A stretch of DNA of 64,000 bases from Archangium lansingense (GTDB lineage: Bacteria; Myxococcota; Myxococcia; Myxococcales; Myxococcaceae). Location: assembly GCF_026626635.1 (NCBI RefSeq), contig NZ_JAPNKA010000001.1, positions 12,632,501-12,696,500 on the forward strand, read 5' to 3'. Below the pieces are notes generated by a model, which saw only the letters and a list, made by a program, of their open reading frames with translations, was not told where the DNA came from and did not search any database. Below are positions 16,264-25,502 of the stretch, one piece after another. The position numbers were made by a program, and so were the translations under genes. Numbering within the stretch: the first letter of the stretch is position 1; each line of letters opens with the position of its first letter.

Positions 16264-18755
16264 TAGTAGTACTCGGCGGAGGCCTGGTCGTGGTTGCTGA
16301 CGCCACCCACGGCGAGCACCGTGCCGTTACCGAGCAGCGTGCCGGTGTGGCCGTAGCGGTCCACGTTCATGAAGTAGGTCTCGCTCCAGGTACCGGTGGC
16401 CGAGTCATACAGCTCGGACGCGGTGAGGATACCGACCGCCGTGTGGTAACCGCCGGCAATCAGCGCCTGGCCGTTGGGCAGCACGTTGGCGGTGTGCAGC
16501 CGGCGCGGCGTCTTCATGCTGCCGGTGACGGACCAGGTGCCCGTGGCCGGGTCGTACAGCTCAGCCGATCTGGAGAGGGCAACCTCGTAGCCGTCAGCGC
16601 CCGCGACCAGCACCAGGCCGTTGGGCAGCAGGGTGGCCGTGTGGTGACGGCGGCCGAAGCTCATGGCGCCCACGGACGAGAAGGTACCGGTGGCCGGGTC
16701 ATACAGCTCGGCCGAGGCCAGCTGGTTCTCACCGGCGTCGCTGCCACCGGCGACGAGCACCTTGCCGTCGGGCAGCAGGGTGATCGTGTGGTAGCGGCGC
16801 GCGGCGTTCATGCTGCCGGTGTACGTCCAGGAGCCAGTGGCCGGGTCATACAGCTCGGCCGAGGCCAGCACCGCACCACCGTACTCACTGGTGCCACCGC
16901 CCACCACCAGCACCTTGCCGTTGGGCAGAAGGACCGCGGTGTGGTGGAAGCGCTGCTGGTTCAGATGGCCGGCCGTCCTCCACCTGCCCAGCGACGGGTC
17001 GTAAATCTCCGCCGTGGAGCCGGAGATGGCGCACGCGCCGCCGCCCGCGATGATCACCCGGCCGTCCTGCAGCTTGGTGGACGTGTGGCCCCGGTGCGAA
17101 GCGAGCGTGTTGCCCGTGCGCGACCAGGTCCCCGTGGTGGGGTCATACAGCTCGGCGGTGGTGTTGAAGCCACCGGCCACCAGCACGCGGCCGTCATCCA
17201 GCAGGTTGGCGGTGTGCTGCAGGCGCGGCAGGGCCATGCTGCCCGTCAGCGTCCAGCCGTTGGTCGAGTCGCAGGCATCGCCGATGCCGTCGTTGTCACG
17301 GTCGGACTGGTCCGGGTTGACCACGCCCACGCAGTTGTCGACGTTGTCGCACACGCCGTCGTCATCGCTGCCGTCGTTGGTCGGGTCCGCCACGCACCGG
17401 TCGCAGGCATCGCCGATGCCGTCGCCGTCGGTGTCCGTCTGGTACGGGTTGCTCGCGCCCGGGCAGTTGTCGACGTCGTCGCACACGCCGTCGTTGTCGC
17501 TGCCGTCGTTGGTCGGGTCCGCCACGCACACGTCGCAGGCATCACCGCGGCCGTCACCATCGCTGTCCGTCTGGTCCGGGTTGGGAATGGTCGGGCAGTT
17601 GTCGGAGGAGTCCGGGACCCCATCCTCGTCGGTGTCGGGCTCCACCGGGCGCTCCCAGATGGCCTGGACGGCGGGAGAGGTCCGGACGGTGTTGGTCGCA
17701 TCAGAGAAGCTCGCGGTGATGAGGTCCGTGCCCACCGCGCCATTGGACACATAGGAGAAGGAGGCCGTACCGGCGCTGCTCGTCACCGCCGTGCCCGTCG
17801 CACCCGCGTTGGGACCGGAGACAACAGTGAAGGTCACCGTGGAGCCAACCACCGGCCGGAGCAGGCCGTCACGCACCGTCGCGGTCACCGAGTGCGACGT
17901 GCCGGGACCGGCGACCACGTAGGTGGCGGTCGCGGGCAGCAGGGAGATGGCGCCGGGCAGCTGAACGGCGGCACCGCCGATGATGATGTTCCGGTTGGAA
18001 CCGTCCTTGGCGAGCACCTGCAGGCCGGCCATGTTTCCGGAGAAGTTGCTGTGGCACGGGCCCGTGCGGATGTGGTTGTTCGTCAGGTTCGTGAAGGCGG
18101 ACTGGCCAGCAGGCGTGAGCGCCAGCGTGTTGACGTCGCAGCCCGTGCTCTCGACGATGCCCGGGATGAGGGTCGAGAGCCAGCCGTAGGCGATGGTCCC
18201 GGAGCCGTGCGCCAGCAGACCGCCGCCCGAGTTCACGAAGTTGGCGATGGCCAGGGCGTTGGTGCGGAGCGCGCCGCCCTCGAGGCTGTCGAGGTTGTTG
18301 AGGGCGCCCGTGCCGGTGATGACCAGGATGGCGGGCTGCTTCTGGCCGGCCGCCAGCGCAATGAAGAAGCTGTCGATGGCCGCGGACCCGTTGTAGAACA
18401 CAGGGGTCAGGCCCGCGCGCGGGGCGGCGTAGTAGTAGGCGGCACCGGCATCACCCGAGGCGGCCGTGGAGCTCGAGGAGCCCAGCACGGCGATGGTCCC
18501 ATCATTGGCCCGCGTCACCTTCGGATGCAGGTTCTGCAGCGCCATCTGGATGTAGAACCAGCCATTCTGGACGGTCCCGTTCGCGTACGAGCCGTGATCC
18601 GTGAGGTCATCGCCTCCCAGAATCACGGGGCCGCCCAGCTCCAGCTTCTGGGTGGTGGTGGCCAACGAGCCTTGCGACTCGGTCTCGGTAGTGCCGCAGC
18701 CCATGGCCGCGACCATGACCGAGGTCATGACAGCAAGTAGAAGTCTGTTCCTCAT
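16263..18755 (-). CDS. Kelch-repeat/thrombospondin-3 lipoprotein
   Basis: An 830-residue exported protein with a lipoprotein signal (MTSVMVAAMGC, Cys20). Residues about 35-270 form a domain with GGDDLTDHGSY and AILVITGTGALNNLDSLEGG, of unknown role. An Ig-like domain follows (ATYVVAGPGTSHSVTATVRDG), then thrombospondin type 3 calcium-binding repeats (PDTDEDGVPDSSDNCP, QTDSDGDGRGDACD and related), then six or seven Kelch/galactose-oxidase-type blades marked LLPNGKVLVVGG and SAELYDPATGTW. Myxobacteria carry many such surface proteins; function is likely adhesive or binding. Start ATG 18755 has AGAGGGGG upstream. Its stop codon TAA is formed jointly by host TA and the inserted IS. Confidence 0.88.
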   Translation of the reverse strand: MRNRLLLAVMTSVMVAAMGCGTTETESQGSLATTTQKLELGGPVILGGDDLTDHGSYANGTVQNGWFYIQMALQNLHPKVTRANDGTIAVLGSSSSTAASGDAGAAYYYAAPRAGLTPVFYNGSAAIDSFFIALAAGQKQPAILVITGTGALNNLDSLEGGALRTNALAIANFVNSGGGLLAHGSGTIAYGWLSTLIPGIVESTGCDVNTLALTPAGQSAFTNLTNNHIRTGPCHSNFSGNMAGLQVLAKDGSNRNIIIGGAAVQLPGAISLLPATATYVVAGPGTSHSVTATVRDGLLRPVVGSTVTFTVVSGPNAGATGTAVTSSAGTASFSYVSNGAVGTDLITASFSDATNTVRTSPAVQAIWERPVEPDTDEDGVPDSSDNCPTIPNPDQTDSDGDGRGDACDVCVADPTNDGSDNDGVCDDVDNCPGASNPYQTDTDGDGIGDACDRCVADPTNDGSDDDGVCDNVDNCVGVVNPDQSDRDNDGIGDACDSTNGWTLTGSMALPRLQHTANLLDDGRVLVAGGFNTTAELYDPTTGTWSRTGNTLASHRGHTSTKLQDGRVIIAGGGACAISGSTAEIYDPSLGRWRTAGHLNQQRFHHTAVLLPNGKVLVVGGGTSEYGGAVLASAELYDPATGSWTYTGSMNAARRYHTITLLPDGKVLVAGGSDAGENQLASAELYDPATGTFSSVGAMSFGRRHHTATLLPNGLVLVAGADGYEVALSRSAELYDPATGTWSVTGSMKTPRRLHTANVLPNGQALIAGGYHTAVGILTASELYDSATGTWSETYFMNVDRYGHTGTLLGNGTVLAVGGVSNHDQASAEYY

Positions 18756-19054
18756 TGATACAACCCCCTCTGAATCGGCAAACGGCTCAATCGGCGTCGG
18801 CAGCACCGCTGCGAGAGGAGCGCTCGTGCCCCTCGGCACGGAGTGGGCTCGTCACACCGGTGCTTGGATTTAGAGCTGAGCGACCTTATCCCACACCATC
18901 CCGCTCCATCCCAGGACACCCTTCACCAAACCCAGCGCGAGAATACAGCAGTTACGGAGATTTTGATCCACAAAAGATGGAATTCTTGTGAAACTGGGCG
19001 CACCTACAGTGGCGCCATGGGTGTGGACGCCTCGGGGCCGCCGTTATTCATGAC

Positions 19055-19600
<546 letters not shown>

Positions 19601-19704
19601 GGGCAGGCTGACTGAAGTTGCCACCTCCGTTGCACGACGAGCACCGGAGCAGGCGTCGTTCCCCCACATCAAGAACGCAGCAGCGGGCCGGAGACGCGTC
19701 GGAG

Positions 19705-21027
19705 TCAGTCGAAGCGGTGGTGCTGCCGCGTGTCACGCATGAAGGCGTAGACGAGCAGCGAGCACAGGATGCAGCCCGTCACGTACCAGAAGAACCACGT
19801 CTCACGGCCGGCCAGCTTGAGCCAGGTGCCCACGTACTCGGCCGTGCCGCCGAAGATGGAGACGGTGAGCGCATAGGGCAGACCCACACCCAGGGCCCGG
19901 ACGCGAGCGGGGAACAGCTCGGCCTTCACCACCGCGTTGATGGAGGTGTAGCCAGAGATGATGACGAGCGCCGCCAGCACCAGCAGGAAGGCGGTGAAGG
20001 CATCTCGGGTCCGCGTCAGCGCCGTCAGCAGCGGCACGGTGCACAGCGTCCCCATCACCCCGAACCACATCAGCACGGGCCTTCGGCCGATCTTGTCCGA
20101 GAGCAGGCCGAACACCGGCTGCAGCAGCATGTAGAGGAACAGGGAGGCGACGGAGATGAGCGTGGACTGGTCCCTCGTCAGGCCCACCGAGTTCACCAGG
20201 AACTTCTGCATGTAGACGGTGTACGTGTAGAAGGCGAGCGTGCCGCCCATGGTGAGCCCGATGACGAGGGCAAGCTCCCGGGGGTGGCGCAGCAGCTCGC
20301 GCATGGGCCGGCGCTCCGTCTTCTTCGACGCCTCGGCCTGGAAGGCCTCCGTCTCCACCATGTTGCGGCGCATGTAGAAACCGAAGACAGCGAGCGCGGC
20401 ACCACACAGGAAGGGGATGCGCCAACCCCACGCCTCGAGCTGCGGCCCGGTGAGCACCAGCCGCTGCAGCACCAGCAGCGTCAGCGTCGCGAGCAGTTGG
20501 CCCATGATGAGGGTGACGTACTGGAAGGAGCTGTAGAAGCCGCGGTGGCGGGAGGTGGCGACCTCACTGAGATAGGTGGCACTGGTGCCGTACTCGCCGC
20601 CGAGCGAGAGCCCCTGGAGCAGTCGGGCGAGGATCAGCACGATGGGCGCCAGCACGCCGATGCGCTCATACGTGGGGCACAGGGCGATGATGAAGGAGCC
20701 CAGGCACATGAGCGTGACGGACAGGGACAGTGCGGCACGGCGGCCACGCAGGTCCGCGTAGAGGCCCATCACCCAGCCCCCCACCGGGCGGATGAGGAAG
20801 CCGAGCGCGAAGACTCCGGCCGTGTTGAGCTGCTCCACCACGGGGTTGTCGTGGGGGAAGAACGACTTCGCGAAGTACAGCGAGAAGGCCGAGTAGATGT
20901 AGAAGTCGTACCACTCGATGAGGTTGCCCACCGAGCCGCCGAAGATGGAGAGCAGGCGCTGCCGCACGCTCGGATCAGCGGCGGACGGGGACGCGGCGGG
21001 CGAGGACGCGAGGCTGGAGGGGTTCAC
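19705..21027 (-). CDS. MFS transporter, metabolite:H+ symporter (KgtP/ProP-like)
   Basis: A 440-residue inner-membrane transporter with about twelve hydrophobic segments. GGSVGNLIEWYDFYIYSAFS opens the metabolite:H+ symporter group, GLYADLRGRRAAL is the loop 2-3 motif, and LARLLQGLSLGGEYGTSATYLSE and FLCGAALAVFGFYMRR are typical of alpha-ketoglutarate, citrate, shikimate or proline/betaine permeases. The substrate is probably a dicarboxylate or osmolyte but cannot be fixed. The frame is open to a TTG at 21054, which would overlap the upstream gene; the GTG at 21027 is preferred. It is last in a minus-strand run beginning at 29135. Confidence 0.87.
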   Translation of the reverse strand: MNPSSLASSPAASPSAADPSVRQRLLSIFGGSVGNLIEWYDFYIYSAFSLYFAKSFFPHDNPVVEQLNTAGVFALGFLIRPVGGWVMGLYADLRGRRAALSLSVTLMCLGSFIIALCPTYERIGVLAPIVLILARLLQGLSLGGEYGTSATYLSEVATSRHRGFYSSFQYVTLIMGQLLATLTLLVLQRLVLTGPQLEAWGWRIPFLCGAALAVFGFYMRRNMVETEAFQAEASKKTERRPMRELLRHPRELALVIGLTMGGTLAFYTYTVYMQKFLVNSVGLTRDQSTLISVASLFLYMLLQPVFGLLSDKIGRRPVLMWFGVMGTLCTVPLLTALTRTRDAFTAFLLVLAALVIISGYTSINAVVKAELFPARVRALGVGLPYALTVSIFGGTAEYVGTWLKLAGRETWFFWYVTGCILCSLLVYAFMRDTRQHHRFD

Positions 21028-21038
21028 GGACCCCGCAC

Positions 21039-22079
21039 CTATACCCTCCCCCAAGGTCCGAGCACCACCTCGGGGGACCCCTCCGGCGAGATGCGCAAGC
21101 CCTCTCCCCTGGAGAGGAAGCCCATCGCCGCCTCCAGCGGCTCCATCACCGCGCGGACGTCCGCGACCCGAGGCGCACGCGCCTTGCGCCGCTTCTCCGA
21201 GAACATCGGCAGGTGCTGCTTGATGCGCTCCACCAGGACATGCGCGGGCAGGGGCTCGAGGTAGCGGCCATACAGGAAGGCGGGACCGATCTTCTCGGGG
21301 AGATTGGACGGGGACTCGGGGTGGTAGCAGTAGGCGAACCAGGCCGCGAAGCTCTTCTCCAGCACCTCCCGGGACAGCTTGCCCTCCCAGAAAGCGATGA
21401 GCTGGGCGAGCAGCTTGGGGAGTGTCTTCACGGGTTTGTCACCGGGCTCGCGGTCCTTCGGTGCCGCCCCATGCGCCAGGGCCTCGCGGGCCCGGGCTGG
21501 CTCGGGTTCGAGGAAGAAGAGCGGGAGACGGATGTGGACAGTCGAGGGCGACTTGGGCAGCGACGACGGTTCCCCGGCGAGCCGCCGCGCCTCGGCCACG
21601 TCGATCTGACCGGTGGCGATCCACCGGGCCCAGAGCGCGGGGATGGTGCCCCAGTGAACCTCGGCGTAACGCAGGAGCAGGGGACGCGCGAGCTCGATGC
21701 CGCCATGCACCACCAGGAGCAGGAGCTCGTCCTCCCGCGGACCATCGAGCACCTGGGAGCGTCCGGCGGTCGACCACTCCCGGTAGCGGCCGGATGCGAT
21801 GCCCTCCTGGACCTCGAGCTCGGTCTGCTCCCAGCCCGAGAGCTCATGGATCTTGAGGGCCTTGTAGGCCGCGGCGATCTTGCTGCTGCTGCCCCATAGC
21901 TGGTTGGGAGTCGTCTGGAATTCCGCGTGGAGCCGTTCGAGCTCGGCGAGGAGCTCGCGCGAGCGGGAAGGCTCGCAACCCGCGCGGAGGATGATCGCGG
22001 AATTGGCGAACGGCACTCCGCTCACCCGGAGAGTCCACTGGCAGAGCGCCGCGTAGGCAGGGGCAGGGAAGGTGTTCAT
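21039..22079 (-). CDS. Protein of unknown function
   Basis: A 346-residue soluble protein that I do not recognise. It starts NTFPAPAYAALCQWTLRVSG without a signal peptide and is mainly helical, with many Leu/Arg/Glu positions, a Trp-rich middle (VHWGTIPALWARWIATG), and a C-terminal FWEGKLSREVLEKSFAAWFAYCYHPESP region. No catalytic signature is visible. It lies between a zinc-ribbon gene (24 bases upstream) and the MFS permease (11 bases downstream) on the same strand, so it probably belongs to that transcript. Base composition and codon use look native. Confidence 0.75.
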   Translation of the reverse strand: MNTFPAPAYAALCQWTLRVSGVPFANSAIILRAGCEPSRSRELLAELERLHAEFQTTPNQLWGSSSKIAAAYKALKIHELSGWEQTELEVQEGIASGRYREWSTAGRSQVLDGPREDELLLLVVHGGIELARPLLLRYAEVHWGTIPALWARWIATGQIDVAEARRLAGEPSSLPKSPSTVHIRLPLFFLEPEPARAREALAHGAAPKDREPGDKPVKTLPKLLAQLIAFWEGKLSREVLEKSFAAWFAYCYHPESPSNLPEKIGPAFLYGRYLEPLPAHVLVERIKQHLPMFSEKRRKARAPRVADVRAVMEPLEAAMGFLSRGEGLRISPEGSPEVVLGPWGRV

Positions 22080-22103
22080 GCCCCCATGATGCCCAAGATG
22101 GAC

Positions 22104-22481
22104 TCAGTCCTGGGTGATGAAACGCACCGCGTCGGTGAGTGCGGCCACGAAGCCCATCTCCTGAATGGCTCGCAGCTCGCCTCCATCGAGCCACACGCCG
22201 TGGCACCGCTCGCACACGTCGAGCAAGACGTGCTGATCGCGCTCACTCCGCACCTTCTTCATGACCTGGCGGGGCTCGCATCGGGGGCAGGCCAGCTCGC
22301 GCGTCTGGAGTTCCTCCGACGGCAGCTTGCGCCACTCGAAGAGTCGAACATTCACGGTCGACTCCAGCCGCCGCAAGTCCTCCCCTTCGAGCCAGTGCCC
22401 CTCGCACTGAGGGCACTGCTGCGCCTCCACCTCATCCGGGCGCACGGGGGTCATCACCTTGTCGCAGCGTGGGCATTGCAT
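22104..22481 (-). CDS. Zinc-ribbon (zf-TFIIB-like) protein
   Basis: A 125-residue protein with two CxxC zinc ribbons of the zf-TFIIB type. The first is QCPRCDKVMTPVR...QQCPQCEGHWLEGEDLRRLE; the second is LACPRCEPRQVMKKV...DVCERCHGVWLDGGELRAI. Each pairs a CPRC with a CxxC(H/E)GxWLxGxEL motif. Many bacteria carry such proteins; function is not established, though metal or nucleic-acid binding is likely. The ATG at 22481 has AGGAGG four bases upstream and is preferred to the upstream in-frame start at 22508, which overlaps the Rieske gene stop. Confidence 0.85.
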   Translation of the reverse strand: MQCPRCDKVMTPVRPDEVEAQQCPQCEGHWLEGEDLRRLESTVNVRLFEWRKLPSEELQTRELACPRCEPRQVMKKVRSERDQHVLLDVCERCHGVWLDGGELRAIQEMGFVAALTDAVRFITQD

Positions 22482-22504
22482 GGTGCCTCCTACGGTATCA
22501 GGGC

Positions 22505-23692
22505 TCAAATCCAGAAGACGATGCCGCGCTCCTCGTCGCCCGGTCCCGCGCCGTGTCCGCCCGCTAGCAGCCAGCGGCGGTAGGACTCGATGTCCGCGTG
22601 GAGCAGGTCCGCCTCGGTGCCGGAGAAGACTCCGCCCCCGGGACCATTGAGCAGACCCTCGCGCTGCACCCGCATGATGTCCACGTCCTGGCGGATGACC
22701 TGCGTGGTGTACCAGCGCACCAGCGGCATGAGGGCCCGTGCCACCAGCGCTCGCGGCAGGTCATACGGCAACCGGTAGCTGATGGCCGTGTAGACGAGGC
22801 TGTCCGTGGGACCGATGGGCGTCACCTGCGAGTTGATGGCGAAGCCGCTGCGCTCGCCCCACATGTAGTCCACGCGGGTGATGTTGGGGATGAAGTAGTG
22901 ATCCGTATGGACCATGGGCAGGCCACTCGGGTTGAAGATGCGGCCCAGCCCCGTCACCGTGTCCTGCTCCTGCTGGTAGGTGACGAGCACGCTGCCATCC
23001 GCGCGCTTCACTCGGGCCGGCACCCGCTTGCGCGCCGGGTTGCGGAACCACCCCTTGTGCACGAAGACGGTGTGCGGCACGTCCATGAAGTTCTCCACGA
23101 GGTTCGTCACCCCGTTGGGGAAGCGCGTGACCATGAAGTACACGGTCCACCCGGGCTGGCCCCAGTACGGCACGCGGAAGGAGGGGCGGAGGGCTCGCTT
23201 CGAGTCTCCTCCCATGAAGACGTAGACGAGCCCGTCCTGCTCCAGTGTGTCGAAGCGATGGAGCTTCCCGAGGTCGCACGGGCGCACCTGGAGGCCCGCG
23301 CGTGCATGGCCCTGGGCATCGAGCGCCTCGCCACACTGGCTCGGCCCGAGCGAGGGCACCTCCACCACCGCGCCCGACGCGTCATACGTCCAGCCGTGGT
23401 ACGGGCAGCCAATGCGGCCGTGGAAGACGTCTCCCGCGGACAGGCGCGCGTTGCGGTGCAGGCAGCGGTCGCGCAATGCGGTGGGCCGGCCGTGCTCGTC
23501 CCGGAAAAGCACGAGGTTCGTCCCGAAGATCGTCCGCGCCAGCGGCTTGCCCTTGGGCAGCTCGGTGGAGAGACAGGCGACGTACCAGAAGTCCTTGAGG
23601 GCGCCGCAGCGAGTGAGGTCGGCCTCGGCCTCGAGGTCCACGGCAGGCGTGGTGACGAGCGCGAGGCTCGGGGCGTCGTTCGGGTTCCTCAT
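22505..23692 (-). CDS. Rieske [2Fe-2S] non-heme iron oxygenase
   Basis: A 395-residue oxygenase alpha-subunit-like protein. After FWYVACLSTELPKGKPLARTIFG, the Rieske cluster motif is CLHRNARLSAGDVFHGRIGCPYHGW (Cys-x-His ... Cys-x2-His). The catalytic domain has LVENFMDVPHTVFVHKGWF, giving the likely Asp/His/His mononuclear iron site. It resembles the pheophorbide a oxygenase/vanillate demethylase group and would need a reductase, not encoded nearby. The C-terminus is soluble. Its ATG overlaps the GH3 stop by four bases (ATGA), so GH3 and this oxygenase are coupled and may act on the same small molecule. Confidence 0.9.
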   Translation of the reverse strand: MRNPNDAPSLALVTTPAVDLEAEADLTRCGALKDFWYVACLSTELPKGKPLARTIFGTNLVLFRDEHGRPTALRDRCLHRNARLSAGDVFHGRIGCPYHGWTYDASGAVVEVPSLGPSQCGEALDAQGHARAGLQVRPCDLGKLHRFDTLEQDGLVYVFMGGDSKRALRPSFRVPYWGQPGWTVYFMVTRFPNGVTNLVENFMDVPHTVFVHKGWFRNPARKRVPARVKRADGSVLVTYQQEQDTVTGLGRIFNPSGLPMVHTDHYFIPNITRVDYMWGERSGFAINSQVTPIGPTDSLVYTAISYRLPYDLPRALVARALMPLVRWYTTQVIRQDVDIMRVQREGLLNGPGGGVFSGTEADLLHADIESYRRWLLAGGHGAGPGDEERGIVFWI

Positions 23693-25392
23693 GGGCGCTT
23701 CGGTCCTTGCGCGGAGAACCAGGCCGTCCAGCCAGCCTGGCGATGAAGATCGGTGGGCTTGATGTCGCCCGCACGCTGCCCGAGCGCGATGCAGCGGGCC
23801 TCGTAGCGACGGGAGCCCTCGGTGACGCGGAGGGCACGCACGGGCCCGAGCTGGCCGAGCTCGCGGGCATAGCGGTAGTGGTAGCCCTCGCACAGGGCGC
23901 GCTCCAGGGCTTGGGCAGCCTCGTGAAGGCGCGCATCGGGCACCTCTGTCTCCAGGAAGAGCCGGTAGGCCGGAGGCGCGTGAGCCTCCCACTCGGGAGC
24001 CACCATGGCGAAGGGCGGACGCTGGCCACCGAATACCGTGGGCAGCAGAGTGTCGAGCACGGTGGAGACACGGGTGGCGGCGAGCTTCTCGCCGACGAGG
24101 TCACTCACGGCATCGGCTCGGCCCAGGAAACGCAGGCAGGGCGTGGCGTGGTGGAAGCCCTCGACACGGACGAGATCTCCGATGCGGTAGCGCAACAGGC
24201 CGCCAGAGGTGGACAGAAGCACGGAGTAGGTGCGCCCCACCTCGAGCTCATGCGCGAGCCGGGGGCGTGACTCGGGGTGCTCGGGGTCGAGGAACTCGAA
24301 GAAGTGGCTGCGGATGGCGAGCACGGGAGCGGGAGCACCGAAGAGGGGCAGCGTGACAACGCCCTCGGTGGCGAGCAGCCCCTTGCCCTGGACCTCGACG
24401 CCCTGGAAGCGGCGGCACGCGGGGCCGACGGAGTGCGCGGCCTGGGCATCGGTCCACATGCTCAGCAGCGCGAGCCGGGGCCAGAGCATGCGCCCCTGGA
24501 GTCCGGAGCGAAGGGCCTCGCGAAGTACACGCGCCCGCTCGGGCCGGGGCGAGAACCGCATCTGGGAAATCACTCCCCCCACTCCTCCCTCTCCCTCTGG
24601 GAGAGGGTCGGGGTGAGGGACTACAGGAGGCCTGCACACCCCGCGCTCCAGATCCTCGGCCAGCCGCTCCCCGTGCCGCTCCAGTGCATCCATGAGCAGT
24701 GTGAGGAAGCTCGGGTTCCACACGCTCAGCAGCGCCAGCTCCTCACACGCCACGAGGAACCACAGCGTCACATACCGGCATGACTCGACATCGGGCAGCC
24801 GCGCCACCGCGCCAGGCACGGCAAACACACGCGAGAGCAGCGGCTGCAGGAAGCGCGGGAAGTACGCCGAGTCCTCCACGCTCCCCACTGGAATCCCCCC
24901 CACCGTCCTCCCCTGCTTGCGCCCGATGGGCGAGATGGACCAGTAGCTCGGGCCCTCGCGCACAGCAGGGCGCGCGTGCAGCAGGTCGAACAGCATCGGC
25001 GCGAGCGCACGGTGGAACTCGTCGAGCAGTCCCCGAGTCACGGGCACGTACTTGGACGCCCCCGAGGAGCCTCCCGAAGGCTCGAAGCGACTCACCGGTT
25101 CCTGGGTGAGGACTCGAGGCGCTCCCGCCTTGAGCGCCTCGATGTCCGGCAGCACCGAGTCCGGCGTGGAGATGGGGACTGCATCCTGGAACTCGCGTGC
25201 CGTGCGGATCCGGGAGAAGCCGGGGACCCTCGAGGACTGGGTGGTGTCCCGTGTCGCTCGGAGGATCCGGGACAGGCTCTCGGACTGCGCCTCTTCGGGA
25301 CGGGCGAGCGCACGGTGGAACAGCAGTGCGGAGGGCGCCTGGGCCGCCATGAGCCCCGACAACATCCAACGCGAGGTCAACAGCACGGACAT
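23689..25392 (-). CDS. GH3-family acyl-acid amide synthetase with in-frame repeat insertion
   Basis: A 567-residue protein of the GH3 adenylating family, which in plants conjugates auxin or jasmonate to amino acids; bacterial roles are mostly unknown. Visible motifs are EPSGGSSGASKYVPVT (ATP-binding loop), WSISPIGRKQGRTVGGIPVG, LLSTSGGLLRYRIGDLVRVEGF and LRFLGRADAVSDLVGEKLAA. Residues 257-274 (PHPDPLPEGEG core) are encoded by a copy of the dispersed palindromic repeat, in frame, in the variable linker after EDLERG. Start ATG 25392; the GTGAGGGT of repeat R5 is the nearest ribosome-binding-like sequence. It overlaps the Rieske gene by four bases. Confidence 0.88.
   Translation of the reverse strand: MSVLLTSRWMLSGLMAAQAPSALLFHRALARPEEAQSESLSRILRATRDTTQSSRVPGFSRIRTAREFQDAVPISTPDSVLPDIEALKAGAPRVLTQEPVSRFEPSGGSSGASKYVPVTRGLLDEFHRALAPMLFDLLHARPAVREGPSYWSISPIGRKQGRTVGGIPVGSVEDSAYFPRFLQPLLSRVFAVPGAVARLPDVESCRYVTLWFLVACEELALLSVWNPSFLTLLMDALERHGERLAEDLERGVCRPPVVPHPDPLPEGEGGVGGVISQMRFSPRPERARVLREALRSGLQGRMLWPRLALLSMWTDAQAAHSVGPACRRFQGVEVQGKGLLATEGVVTLPLFGAPAPVLAIRSHFFEFLDPEHPESRPRLAHELEVGRTYSVLLSTSGGLLRYRIGDLVRVEGFHHATPCLRFLGRADAVSDLVGEKLAATRVSTVLDTLLPTVFGGQRPPFAMVAPEWEAHAPPAYRLFLETEVPDARLHEAAQALERALCEGYHYRYARELGQLGPVRALRVTEGSRRYEARCIALGQRAGDIKPTDLHRQAGWTAWFSAQGPKRP
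24585..24620 (+). repeat. Dispersed palindromic repeat, copy R4, inside the GH3 coding sequence
   Basis: CTCCCTCTCCC-tct-GGGAGAGGGTCGGGGTGAGGG. It is the only copy wholly internal to a gene and keeps the minus-strand frame open. Relative to GH3 transcription it lies in the opposite orientation to the post-gene copies. Confidence 0.88.
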
Positions 25393-25398
25393 CGCTAG

Positions 25399-25434
25399 AC
25401 CCTCACCCTAACCCTCTCCCAGAGGGAGAGGGGA
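25399..25434 (-). repeat. Dispersed palindromic repeat, copy R5
   Basis: ACCCTCACCCTAACCCTCTCCC then AGAGGGAGAGGG, seven bases upstream of the GH3 ATG at 25392. On the minus strand its tail GTGAGGGT lies about eight bases before the start and may act as the ribosome binding site. Confidence 0.87.
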
Positions 25435-25463
25435 TTCACTCGGATTCAACCCGGGGGGCGAGG

Positions 25464-25500
25464 CACCCTCACCCCGTCCCTCTCCCGGCGGGAGAGGGGA
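25464..25500 (-). repeat. Dispersed palindromic repeat, copy R6
   Basis: CACCCTCACCCCGTCCCTCTCCC-ggc-GGGAGAGGG, immediately after the stop of the gene ending at 25503 and in the same orientation as R5, about 30 bases away. Confidence 0.88.
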
Positions 25501-25502
25501 AA

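Noticed and set aside
16251..18740. 829-codon open frame on the plus strand
   Set aside because: It is the antisense of the Kelch/TSP3 lipoprotein gene; composition is compositional noise of a GC-rich shadow frame, with no domain pattern, while the minus strand shows clear motifs.
18756..19054. Promoter or gene in the AT-rich stretch upstream of the Kelch gene
   Set aside because: The stretch is less GC-rich and may hold a promoter, but no -35/-10 pair with acceptable spacing could be fixed and no frame looks coding.
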